From NCBI GenBank assembly GCA_027449165.1, contig DAIDMD010000033.1:1-40381 (forward strand): a stretch of DNA of 40,381 nucleotides, read 5' to 3'. The notes under the pieces were generated by a model. The model saw nothing but the letters and a program-made list of their open reading frames with translations, was not told the origin of the DNA and made no database searches. This document shows positions 6,798-16,181 of the stretch, piece by piece. How positions within the stretch are numbered: the first letter of the stretch is position 1; each line of letters starts with the position of its first letter. The position numbers and the translations under genes are program-made. Source of the DNA: Acidiferrobacter sp. Its GTDB lineage: Bacteria > Pseudomonadota > Gammaproteobacteria > Acidiferrobacterales > Acidiferrobacteraceae.

Positions 6798-7999
6798 TCA
6801 GCACGCGGCGCGCCTTGGACATCGTCATTGTCGGGGCCGGGGCGGTGGGCGCGGCGCTCTGCCACGCCCTGGCGGTACGCGGCTTCGAGGTCGGGATCGT
6901 CGATGCCGAAACCGGGGAGGAGCGGGCGTCGGTCCGCACAAGCGCGCTCAGCGGCGCATCCCTGGCGCAACTCTCCGGCCTGGGCCTATGGCCGCTCGAG
7001 GGCGTCGAGGCGGCGCCGTTGCGCGCCTTGCAGGTCCTCGACCGCAGCGGACAGGGGCGGCTTCGCTTCGACAGCGCGGATATCGGCGAGGCGAGCCTCG
7101 GGGCCATCGTCAATCACGGGCTGCTCGAGGCAGCCCTCCGCCGTCGGGCGCGCGCGCTGGGCGTCCCCTGGTACTTCGACCGCGCCGAGGAGGTCGCGAT
7201 CGAGGGCGGCCGGGCCGAGGTCATGTTGCGGGGCGGGGAACGCCTGCGGGCGCCGCTTCTGATCGCGGCCGACGGTGCGCAGTCGACGATTCGGGAACAG
7301 TTGGGCGTTCCGGTCCTCCAGTATCGCTACGGGCAGACCGCGGTGTGCGCCGACATTCGCCTGGGGCGGCCGCACGAGGGGGTCGCATGGCAGCGCTTCC
7401 TGGCCGACGGGCCCTGCGCGCTGTTGCCCCTGCCGGATCCGTGCCGCGCCTCACTGATCTGGTCTACGGCCGATCAGGAGGCGCGGCGCCTGCGCAATCT
7501 CTCCGATCGGGAGTTCTCCGAGGCCTTGCGCGGCGTCTTCGGGGACGCCCTCGGCACCCTCGAGACCGACAGTGAACGTGCCGGATTTCCGCTCGTCGCG
7601 TCCCACGCGCAACGCTACATAGGCGCGCGGTTCGCCTTGGCGGGCGATGCCGCCCATCGCGTGCATCCCCTGGCCGGCCAAGGGGTCAACCTCGGGTTCG
7701 CCGACGCCGGCGCCCTGGTCGCGGCGCTCGAGGCGGCACGCGCCCGGGCAGTCGATCTCGGCTCCCGCCGCGCCCTTCGCCCCTACGAGCGCGCACGCAA
7801 GGTGGAGAACGTCGCGATGCTGATGGCGACCGACCTTCTCAATCGGGCGTTTCGCGACGACCGGGCATGGGTACGCGCCCTGCTGCGCACCGGACTGAAC
7901 GTCACCGACACCTTGCCCTTCCTGAAGACCGTTTTCATGACCGCCTCCGGGGCCCGAGACCCCGGAGGCGCCGCCCATGACGCCCGTCAGGGGCCTTGA
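6794..7999 (+). CDS. ubiI: UbiI/VisC-type FAD-dependent ubiquinone-ring hydroxylase
   Basis: 401 residues, ATG overlapping the ubiH stop (ATGA). The FAD-binding motifs are GAGAVGAALCHALA (about 15-28), AADGAQSTIREQLG and GDAAHRVHPLAGQGVNLGFADA. It is homologous to the preceding gene and is probably the C5-hydroxylase of aerobic ubiquinone synthesis (UbiI/VisC), by its position downstream of ubiH. A ubiF-like specificity cannot be excluded from sequence alone. The pair supplies quinone for the aerobic respiratory chain. Confidence 0.86.
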   Translation: MISTRRALDIVIVGAGAVGAALCHALAVRGFEVGIVDAETGEERASVRTSALSGASLAQLSGLGLWPLEGVEAAPLRALQVLDRSGQGRLRFDSADIGEASLGAIVNHGLLEAALRRRARALGVPWYFDRAEEVAIEGGRAEVMLRGGERLRAPLLIAADGAQSTIREQLGVPVLQYRYGQTAVCADIRLGRPHEGVAWQRFLADGPCALLPLPDPCRASLIWSTADQEARRLRNLSDREFSEALRGVFGDALGTLETDSERAGFPLVASHAQRYIGARFALAGDAAHRVHPLAGQGVNLGFADAGALVAALEAARARAVDLGSRRALRPYERARKVENVAMLMATDLLNRAFRDDRAWVRALLRTGLNVTDTLPFLKTVFMTASGARDPGGAAHDARQGP

Positions 8000-8005
8000 T
8001 ATGAT
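7977..8005 (+). promoter_or_regulatory. Candidate sigma70 promoter of the mla operon
   Basis: ATGACG (7977-7982, 4/6 to consensus) and TATGAT (8000-8005, 5/6) are separated by 17 bases. They straddle the ubiI stop and lie about 80 bases before the GTG of the STAS-MlaE gene. Confidence 0.5.
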
Positions 8006-8083
8006 GTCTTCGGGGGCGGGACGGACGAGGACAATGCCACGAACGAAGGGACCGTAGGAAGCCGGGACGAGCGGCTTGCGGCT

Positions 8084-9211
8084 GTGACACGCTTCGAGCC
8101 GGCCGGCTACCGTACGCACAACGACGAACAAGGGCGGGTTATCGTGGTGCTGACCGGACATTGGACGCTACGCGGTATCGAGGGGCGCGCCAGCGCGCTG
8201 TCGTCCCGGCTGCGGGAGTATGCGCGGACCAGCGACAAGGTCGTCTGGGACGGCCGCGAGATACAAAGCCTGGACAACATGGGCGCGCTGGTCCTCTGGC
8301 GCCTGCAGGGGTTCATGCGACCAGGCGCCGTCGAGGTCCGCCCCGAGCACGCCGCGCTCTACGAACGGTGGTCGCGGCACGAGGCGCCCGCGGGCGACGT
8401 GCGCCCGCCCCGCATCGAGCCGCTCCAGGCCCTGTTGTCCATGGCGCGCGGGGTGTGGTCGCATATGCTCGATTTCACGGCCCTCCTCGGCCAAATCGTT
8501 CTCGACAGCGGACGGTTGCTGGGCAGGCCGAGCCGTATCCCCTGGAAGGACATCTCGGCGACGATCTACGAGGCCGGGGTACGCGCGCTCGGCATCACGG
8601 CTTTGGTCGGCGCGCTCGTGGGCATCGTCATGAGCTACCTGTCCGCGCTCGAGCTCCAGGCCTTCGGCGCCCAATCCTTCATCGTCAACATCCTCGGCCT
8701 GAGCGTCCTGCGCGAACTCGGTCCGCTGCTCGCGGCGATCCTGGTGGCCGGCCGCTCCGGGTCGGCAATGGCCGCGGAGCTCGGCGTGATGCGCCTCACG
8801 GAGGAACTCGATGCCCTGTCGGCCATGGGGATCTCGCAGACCGTGCGCCTGATTCTGCCCAAGATCGTGGCGCTCGCGATTGCGCTCCCGCTGCTCGTCG
8901 TATGGACGGACGCCATCGGGCTGCTCGGCGGGATGGTGGCCGCGCACATCACGCTCGGGATCAGCATCCCGAGCTTCATCCATACCATCCCGTCCGTGGT
9001 CCCCGTGGTCAATTTCGTGCTCGGCATCGTAAAGGGCGTGGTCTTCGGGGTCGTCATCGCGCTGATCGCCTGTCACTTCGGGTTGCGTATCAAGCCCAAT
9101 ACCCAGAGCCTCGGGGTGGAGACCACCAATGCCGTGGTCACGGCGATCACCGCCGTCATATTCGTCGACGCCGTGTTCGCGATCGCGTTCCGGGGGGTGG
9201 GCCTGCCATGA
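8084..9211 (+). CDS. mlaE: MlaE-family lipid ABC permease with N-terminal STAS domain
   Basis: 375 residues from GTG 8084; no upstream in-frame ATG exists. Residues 1-about 95 form a STAS-like domain (GRVIVVLTGHWTLRG, KVVWDGREIQSLDNMGALVLWRL) resembling MlaB. Residues about 130-375 are the MlaE permease with about five membrane segments and the family hallmark LRELGPLLAAILVAGRSGSAMAAELG. In the Mla system the permease works with MlaF, MlaD and MlaB to move phospholipid between inner membrane and periplasm. Here MlaB appears fused to the permease, and no separate mlaB or mlaC is present. It overlaps mlaF by 4 bases. Confidence 0.93.
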   Translation: MTRFEPAGYRTHNDEQGRVIVVLTGHWTLRGIEGRASALSSRLREYARTSDKVVWDGREIQSLDNMGALVLWRLQGFMRPGAVEVRPEHAALYERWSRHEAPAGDVRPPRIEPLQALLSMARGVWSHMLDFTALLGQIVLDSGRLLGRPSRIPWKDISATIYEAGVRALGITALVGALVGIVMSYLSALELQAFGAQSFIVNILGLSVLRELGPLLAAILVAGRSGSAMAAELGVMRLTEELDALSAMGISQTVRLILPKIVALAIALPLLVVWTDAIGLLGGMVAAHITLGISIPSFIHTIPSVVPVVNFVLGIVKGVVFGVVIALIACHFGLRIKPNTQSLGVETTNAVVTAITAVIFVDAVFAIAFRGVGLP

Positions 9212-9981
9212 CCGCGGACACCGTCATCGCCATGGAGCACGTGTCGACCCGGTTCGGGGATCACACCGTCCACGAGGACATCGATCTGCGGGTCGTTCGC
9301 GGCGAGATTCTCGGGCTCGTCGGGGGGTCGGGGAGCGGCAAGACGACCCTCGTGCGCGAGATGATAGGCCTCGATCAACCGAGTGCCGGGCATGTCAGCC
9401 TGTTCGGGGAACCCCTCGACCGGATCGACGCGGAGGCGCTCGCCGCGCTGCGCAACCGCTGCGGCGTGCTGTTCCAGGGCGGCGCACTTTTTAGCGCCTT
9501 GACTGTCTTCGAGAACGTGGCCTTTCCGCTCCAGGAATATCGCGTCATCGAGCACGCGCTGATCCGCGATCTCGTGTATATGAAGCTCAGGCAGGTGGGT
9601 CTCGACCCGGGGGTCGCAACGCGCCTGCCGGCCGAACTTTCCGGGGGCATGGTCAAGCGGGTGGCGCTTGCGCGGGCACTCGCCTTGGAGCCCGAACTCT
9701 TGTTTCTCGACGAACCGACCTCGGGACTCGATCCGGTCACCGCGCAGGCCTTCGTGCACCACCTCCAAGGCCTGCACCGGGAGCTCAGGTTTACCGCGGT
9801 GGTGATCACCCACGACCTCGACCTCATGCACGACCTCTGCACGGCGCTCGCGATCCTTGCCGACCACCGGATCGTGGCCCAAGGGACGCCGGCTGAGGTC
9901 GCTGCCAGCGGTCACCCGTTCGTGACGGCTATGTTCTCGGGCGAGCGGGGCCGTCGGGTGTTCGGGGCGATGGCGCCATGA
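9208..9981 (+). CDS. mlaF: MlaF-type ABC transporter ATPase
   Basis: 257 residues from ATG 9208, overlapping the permease stop. The nucleotide-binding motifs are complete: Walker A GGSGSGKTT (about 39-47), Q-loop VLFQGGALF, signature LSGGMVKR, Walker B LLFLDEPTSGLDP and switch ITHD. The signature LSGGMVKRVALARA is typical of Mla/Mce ATPases. It energises lipid transport with the neighbouring STAS-MlaE permease. The ORF-track entry starting at 8161 is a frame read-through upstream. Confidence 0.95.
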   Translation: MTADTVIAMEHVSTRFGDHTVHEDIDLRVVRGEILGLVGGSGSGKTTLVREMIGLDQPSAGHVSLFGEPLDRIDAEALAALRNRCGVLFQGGALFSALTVFENVAFPLQEYRVIEHALIRDLVYMKLRQVGLDPGVATRLPAELSGGMVKRVALARALALEPELLFLDEPTSGLDPVTAQAFVHHLQGLHRELRFTAVVITHDLDLMHDLCTALAILADHRIVAQGTPAEVAASGHPFVTAMFSGERGRRVFGAMAP

Positions 9982-10874
9982 ACAACCGGGCCTATGCGCT
10001 GCGCGCCGGCGCATTCGTCGTGGTCCTCACCGTGGCGATCGGGCTCGCGGCGTTCTGGATCGGCGGCGGCCACAAGCGCCGACTCCCCTACGTCGTGGTC
10101 ACCCAGGGCAGCGTGTTCGGGCTCAGGGCCCAGTCCACGGTCTTTTACCGGGGTATCGCCGCAGGCATCGTCAAGCACATCACCATGGACCCGCGCGATC
10201 CCCGCAAGATACTGATCGCCGTCGCCATCGATCGGGACATACCGGTCACGCACGGCACCTACGCGCAACTGAAGCTGCAAGGCCTCACCGGCATGTCCGC
10301 GCTCGAATTGAACACGACCGCGGACATGCGCCCGCTTGCGACCTCGGCTAGGCACCCCGGCCGCATCCCGATGCATCCGTCTTTACTGAGCCGCCTTACC
10401 CGCGCCGGCGCCGATACCGCCCAACAGCTCAGCCGACTGAGCCGCGATCTCGATCAGGCCCTGGACAGCGCCAATCGCCGGCACCTGGCGGCGGTGCTCG
10501 CGCACGCGGCGCAGGCGAGCCGCGAATGGACCGTATTGACCGCCCGGCTGAACCAGGCCGCCGCGCGCTTGCCGGACCTCGAAAACAAGACCGATACCGC
10601 GCTTGCGCAGATGGCCGGGCTCGCCGGCCAGGCACGGGCCTTGAGCATCCGCCTGAAACGCCTGAGCGCGACGGCGCAAGGGGCCGGCGACGTCGTCCTG
10701 ACGCGGACGCTGCCCAAGGTCGACCGGGCCCTGGACCGGCTGGCGAGCGCCGCCGCCGACGTCCAGCGCCTCAGCCGGTCGCTGCGCCACCACCCCCGCG
10801 AACTCTTGCTCGGCGCCCGCCCACTTGCGCCCGGACCGGGGGAGAAGGGCTACCAAGGGAGCACGACACCATGA
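9978..10874 (+). CDS. mlaD: MlaD-type MCE-domain substrate-binding protein
   Basis: 298 residues, overlapping mlaF by 4 bases. One N-terminal membrane helix (about 8-29, GAFVVVLTVAIGLAAFWIGG) anchors it in the inner membrane. A single MCE domain follows (about 35-115: GSVFGLRAQSTVFYRGIAAGIVKHI, then LQGLTGMSALELNT). The rest, about 130-290, is a long Ala/Leu/Arg-rich predicted helical bundle (LSRLTRAGADTAQQLSRLSRDLDQAL). The protein probably forms a hexameric periplasmic lipid channel. The helical tail is longer than in E. coli MlaD (183 aa) and resembles LinM/PqiB-like MCE proteins. Confidence 0.9.
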   Translation: MNNRAYALRAGAFVVVLTVAIGLAAFWIGGGHKRRLPYVVVTQGSVFGLRAQSTVFYRGIAAGIVKHITMDPRDPRKILIAVAIDRDIPVTHGTYAQLKLQGLTGMSALELNTTADMRPLATSARHPGRIPMHPSLLSRLTRAGADTAQQLSRLSRDLDQALDSANRRHLAAVLAHAAQASREWTVLTARLNQAAARLPDLENKTDTALAQMAGLAGQARALSIRLKRLSATAQGAGDVVLTRTLPKVDRALDRLASAAADVQRLSRSLRHHPRELLLGARPLAPGPGEKGYQGSTTP

Positions 10875-11462
10875 CGAAAGGCTCGAGGGCGGCCGCCCTC
10901 ATACTCGCCGCCGCGGGCGTGGCAGGCTGCAGCCTGTTCCCCTCGCGCGCGCCGGAGATGCTGACCGAGCATGACTTCGGACCGTTGCGCGCCCACATCC
11001 GCGCGCACCGCACCCCACCGGTCATCCTGCGCGTCAAGAGCGCGCCTTGGCTGTCCGGCACGGCCATCCATTACCGGCTGCTCTACCGGGACCCCACCGC
11101 GATCCACGTCTACGCGCAAAACCGCTGGGTCGCGCCGCCGCCCGCCCTGCTCAAGGCGCGCGTCCGCTGGCGGCTAGGCGCGGGACCCGTGCCGGGCGCG
11201 CCGGCGCCGGCGCGCATCGATCGCCTGGTCATCGTGCTGACGCGCTTCGACCAGGACTTCACGGCACCCGATCATGCCTTCGTGCGACTCACGGCCACGG
11301 CCCGGCTCTACAATGCGGCCACGGGCCGGCTCGTCGCCCAAAAGACCGTGGACCTAAAGCGCCGTTGCGCGCCCGACGCGCGCGGGGCGGTCATGGGCCT
11401 GAGCCGGCTTGCGCGGAGCGCGAGCGGCGCCTTCGCGCGGCTCGTTACGGGTCGGGCCGGCG

Positions 11463-11482
<20 letters not shown>
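10871..11482 (+). CDS. ABC-type transport auxiliary lipoprotein (PqiC/LinJ-like)
   Basis: 203 residues from ATG 10871, overlapping the MCE gene by 4 bases. A lipoprotein signal ends in the lipobox AGVAGC (Cys at about 20). The mature part has the family's repeated beta-strand pattern (ILRVKSAPWLSGTAIHYR, HVYAQNRWVAPPPALL). Such lipoproteins accompany MCE transporters and probably contact the outer membrane end of the MCE channel. The last 20 bases overlap the convergent 3' end of ntrC. Confidence 0.87.
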
Positions 11483-12850
<1,368 letters not shown>

Positions 12851-12854
<4 letters not shown>

Positions 12855-13903
12855 AGTTCCGGCCTCAGAGGAAGAAATAACGTAAAGACCGTCCGCGAAG
12901 GACGGCTCGTGTATTCGATAAGTCCGCCATGGCGGCGCGCGATGTCCTGGGCGATCGAAAGCCCGAGCCCGGTGCCCGCGGCGTGCCCTGTGACCATCGG
13001 GTAAAACAGGGTGTCGCGCAGCGCCGGCGGGACGCCCGGCCCGTCGTCTTCCACTTCGGCGCGCAGCACGAGCTTGTGGCGCCGCTGGCCGATGGTGAAC
13101 TGGCGCTCGATACGCGACCGCAGGATGACCGTGCGGCTCGGGGCCTGCACCGCGTTGCGGACGAGATTCAAGGCCGCCTGCACGAGCTGATCCGGATCGC
13201 CCGGAAACTCGGGGATGCTCGGATCGTAGTCGCGCCGTAAGACGATGCCTTCCCCGACCTCGGCCAGGATCAACGACCGCACATGCTCCAGGATCTGGTG
13301 GATATTGACCTGGGCCTGCAGATAGGGGCGGGTCGGACCTGCCAACCGGTCCACGAGCCCCTGCAGCCGGTCCGCCTCGCGGATGATGATGCGGGTGTAC
13401 TCCCGCTCGGTCTCGGACAACTTGCGCTCGAGAAGCTGCGCGGCGCCGCGCAGCCCGCCGAGCGGGTTCTTGATCTCATGCGCCAGACCGCGCACCACCG
13501 CCCGCTGCGCGAGGTGGCGGTCGACGAGCTCCTCCTCCTGGGCTAGGCGGCGCAGCCGGTCGACCTGATTGAGCTCGAGCAGCAACGCCGCGCCACAGGT
13601 CCCGGGCGCACCGGCCAACATCGCGGTGACGGTCATATCCACGATCACCTCGCGTCCGGGCAACGGCAAGGGCAGGCCGCGGCGGGTGAACGAATGGGCG
13701 GTTTGCAGGGTGTCGGCGAACAGGCCGGCGAGCGGCGTGGTCTGGGGCCATAGCCGTTCGAGTTGTTGCCCGACCATCTGCTTGGCGCTCAGCTCGAACA
13801 GCATTTCGCCCGCCGGATTCACAGCCTGCAGGCGCAACGCGGCATCCGCGACAACGACAGCGGTCGTCAAGTTTTCTACGATGCTTTCGGCATGACTCAC
13901 CAC
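12851..13903 (-). CDS. ntrB: Nitrogen-sensing histidine kinase NtrB
   Basis: 350 residues. PAS domain about 5-110 (VENLTTAVVVADAALRLQAVNPAGEMLFE), dimerisation/phosphotransfer helix with H142 in GLAHEIKNPLGG, and an HATPase domain (N-box LNLVRNAVQAP, DDGPGVP, TGLGLSIAQDI). It lacks membrane segments and is cytoplasmic like E. coli NtrB. The start is GTG at 13903 or the adjacent GTG at 13900; the GGGGAG Shine-Dalgarno site spaces better for the second. It would be controlled by PII. An NtrC-like operator lies about 90 bases upstream. Confidence 0.94.
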
Positions 13904-13990
13904 GATCTCCCCACGGCAAGATTCGGGCCAATAACGCCTGTACCAAAATACGCCATTAATGCCAAAGCAACCATCCCATAATGGGGCAGG

Positions 13991-14007
13991 TGCACCATAT
14001 TAGTGCA
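13991..14007. promoter_or_regulatory. NtrC-like binding site between ntrB and the NRAMP-like gene
   Basis: TGCACC-ATATT-AGTGCA matches the enterobacterial NtrC site TGCACC-N5-GGTGCA at 11 of 12 defined positions and has the correct 17-bp length. It sits in the divergent intergenic region and could autoregulate ntrBC and/or act on the transporter gene. No convincing -24/-12 sigma54 promoter was found near it, so repression or autoregulation is more likely than activation. Confidence 0.65.
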
Positions 14008-14021
14008 AATAAACGGCTCTC

Positions 14022-14050
14022 TTGCGTTAAATGACAATGAATCTTATTAT
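14022..14050 (+). promoter_or_regulatory. Candidate promoter of the NRAMP-like gene
   Basis: TTGCGT (14022-14027) and TATTAT (14045-14050) are 17 bases apart. The predicted start near 14057 lies downstream of the first ATG (14031) and supports translation from ATG 14079. Confidence 0.5.
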
Positions 14051-14078
14051 TGTTACCGGTTATCCAGGTTGCTCGCCT

Positions 14079-15332
14079 ATGCCCTTGCCACGTCGCCGCT
14101 CCGATACATGGCGCAAGCCATGGCGCATGGCATTGGCCGTGCTGGGGCCGGGGTTGGTGGTCATGCTGGCCGATACCGATGCCGGCAGCGTGATTACCGC
14201 GGCGCAGAGCGGCGCCCAGTGGGGCTATAAGCTGTTGCTGCTCCAGGCCGTGCTGATCCCCATCCTCTCTATCGTCCAGGAACTGACCGTGCGCCTTGGG
14301 GTCGCCACCGGCAAGGGCCATGGCGAGCTGATCGCCAAGCGCTTCGGCCGCGGGTGGGCCTGGTTATCGGTCGGGACCCTGGCACTGTCCTGTCTCGGGG
14401 CGCTCCTGACGGAGTTGAGCGGCATGGCCGGCGTCGGCCTGCTGTTCGGCGTCCCGCGATGGATCACCATGGCGGCCCTGGTCGGCGGCCTCATCGTCAT
14501 GGTGTGGACGGCCTCCTATGCCGGCGTCGAGCGCGTGGCGCTGGCGGTCGGCGCCTTCGAACTCGCCTTCCTGGCGGTCGCCTTGCGCACCCACCAGGCC
14601 CTGGGGTCGATCTGGCGTCACAGCCTGCATATCCCGTTTCATGACGGGGGCTATCTCTACCTCGCCGCGGCCAACGTCGGCGCCGTGATCATGCCGTGGA
14701 TGGTGTTTTACCAACAATCGGCGGTGGTCGACAAGAAACTGCGCATAGAGCACCTGAAGATGGCGCGCATCGACACGGCCGTAGGCGCGGTCGTCACCCA
14801 GCTGATCATGGCCTCGGTGCTGATCGCGACCGCCGCCACCATAGGGCAAAGCAACCCGAACGCCCCGCTCGATACCGTCCAGCAGATCGCCGAGGCCTTG
14901 ACGCCCTTTCTGGGGGAACGCACCGGGCGACTGCTCTTCGCCCTGGGGATGAGCGGCGCGGCGGTGGTGGCCACGATCGTGGTCTCGCTCACGGCGGCCC
15001 GCGGGGTGGGCGAGGTCATGGGCTTCAAGCACTCCCTCGAGCACCATCCCCGCGAGGCCCCCTGGTTCTACGGGATCTACACGGTGTTGCTTGTCGCCGG
15101 CGGGGTCCTGGTGGCATCCGACGTGAACCTGGTCTCTCTGGGGGTCGCGATGGAGGTCATGAACGCCATCCTGCTCCCCATCGTCCTGGGCTTCCTGTAT
15201 CTGTTGGCGCGCCACGCCCTGCCGGGCCCCTTGCGCCTCCAAGGGCCTTACGCGCGATTCGTGCTCGCAGTCATCACGATTACCGCGGGGTTTGGTCTCT
15301 ACGCCGCGATCAATGGCATCGCCGTCGCCTGA
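14079..15332 (+). CDS. Atypical NRAMP-family metal transporter
   Basis: 417 residues from ATG 14079 (433 from 14031). Eleven or so hydrophobic segments and the NRAMP-type start GPGLVVMLADTDAGSVITAAQSGA place it in the family. Residues at the metal site differ from classical NRAMPs: the TM1 DPGN motif reads DAGS (about 34-37), and in TM6 the MPH motif reads MPW (about 205-207, VIMPWMVFYQQSAVVDKK). It belongs to a divergent NRAMP-related clade, and its substrate (Mn, Fe, Mg or other) cannot be read from sequence. It stands alone, divergent from ntrBC, and its 3' end overlaps a glycosylase remnant on the other strand. Confidence 0.85.
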   Translation: MPLPRRRSDTWRKPWRMALAVLGPGLVVMLADTDAGSVITAAQSGAQWGYKLLLLQAVLIPILSIVQELTVRLGVATGKGHGELIAKRFGRGWAWLSVGTLALSCLGALLTELSGMAGVGLLFGVPRWITMAALVGGLIVMVWTASYAGVERVALAVGAFELAFLAVALRTHQALGSIWRHSLHIPFHDGGYLYLAAANVGAVIMPWMVFYQQSAVVDKKLRIEHLKMARIDTAVGAVVTQLIMASVLIATAATIGQSNPNAPLDTVQQIAEALTPFLGERTGRLLFALGMSGAAVVATIVVSLTAARGVGEVMGFKHSLEHHPREAPWFYGIYTVLLVAGGVLVASDVNLVSLGVAMEVMNAILLPIVLGFLYLLARHALPGPLRLQGPYARFVLAVITITAGFGLYAAINGIAVA

Positions 15333-15631
15333 CCGGCCGCGCCAAGGAGCGCCATGCGAACAACGCAACCCAGGCCTTCCGTCCCCGCCCAGGAAACGGC
15401 CATCGCCCGCGCGGTGGCCTCGGTGAGCGGCAGCGCCTGACCTTGGACATAGGGCCAGGGCCCGGCGCAGGCCGAGATCCGCCGCCGGCCAGACCGACCG
15501 CACCCCGAGGCCCCGCATCAGGACCGAGGCCGCCGTCCATGGCCCGATCCCCGGGAAACGGGTCAACGCGGCCGTGACCTCGGCCGGGGGGAGGGCGGCA
15601 AGCGGCGGGGGCCTGCCCCTGCGCCAATCCC
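15310..15631 (-). pseudogene. C-terminal fragment of an AlkA-like HhH-GPD DNA glycosylase, frameshifted
   Basis: Directly after the alkyltransferase stop, the minus strand encodes LPPAEVTAALTRFPGIGPWT and then ADLGLRRALAL. These are the helix-hairpin-helix (PGIGPWTA) and the catalytic-Asp segment (DLGLRRAL) of 3-methyladenine/8-oxoG glycosylases of the AlkA type. After CTATGT the homology jumps frame (QALPLTEATARAMAVSW) and then apparently jumps again (AWVALFAWRSLARP). The N-terminal half of the gene is missing. The fragment is therefore a remnant with two frameshifts and a 5' deletion. Its place beside an alkyltransferase fits a former alkylation-repair operon. Confidence 0.75.
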
Positions 15632-16138
15632 CTAACGCAAGACCGCCACGTCCACGCCCTCGGCGGCGAGCAGCCGGCGTTTCATCGCAGGACCCCCATC
15701 GGAATACTGCCCGAGCCGCCGGCCGGCGCCTACCACCCGGTGGCAGGGGATCAAGAGGGGAAGGGGGTTGGCCGCAAGCGCGCTGCCGACGGCGCGGGCC
15801 GAGCGCGGCCGGCCTATGGCGGCGGCGATCTCGCCATAGGTCCGCGTCTGGCCGCGCCCGATGGCGCGGGTCGCGGCCAGCACGGCGCATTGAAAGGGTG
15901 TCTTGCCTATGAGGCCGACCGGGCCCTCATAGGCCTGCCCGCGATCGACGACCGCGCGCACCGCGGCCTTGAGGGCGCCCGAGGCCTCGGGATCCTGCCG
16001 CAAGGGGCCGGCCGCCACGCTCCGGGCCCAGGCTTGGCATTCCTCGAGGGAACCGAGCGACACGTAGAAGGGGCACAGCGCACGGTAGACGATCCAGATC
16101 ACGCCCAGGCGCCGGGTCTTGACCGAAGACCAACACAT
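15632..16138 (-). CDS. ogt: Methylated-DNA-protein cysteine methyltransferase (Ogt/MGMT)
   Basis: Suicide repair of O6-alkylguanine in DNA. The 168-residue protein from ATG 16138 has an Shine-Dalgarno GGGAG just upstream. The catalytic domain shows GKTPFQCAVLAATRAI, the DNA-binding HTH with TRTYGEIAAAIGRPRSARAVG and the alkyl-acceptor Cys in IPCHRVV (C132). The N-terminal about 60 residues are poorly conserved, as usual. The ORF-track start at 16249 would overlap the permease 3' end and adds non-family sequence. Confidence 0.92.
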   Translation of the reverse strand: MCWSSVKTRRLGVIWIVYRALCPFYVSLGSLEECQAWARSVAAGPLRQDPEASGALKAAVRAVVDRGQAYEGPVGLIGKTPFQCAVLAATRAIGRGQTRTYGEIAAAIGRPRSARAVGSALAANPLPLLIPCHRVVGAGRRLGQYSDGGPAMKRRLLAAEGVDVAVLR

Positions 16139-16181
16139 CGGCTCCCGCTCAGGGGCAGACCGCCTTCGGACGCCGCGACCG

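Noticed and set aside
13904-14030. Sigma54 promoter for ntrB or the transporter
   Set aside because: GG/GC dinucleotides do not occur at the required -24/-12 spacing on either strand.
14364-15890. 508-residue minus-strand ORF as one gene
   Set aside because: It mixes antisense of ogt, the glycosylase remnant and antisense of the transporter; only the HhH-GPD segment is real homology.
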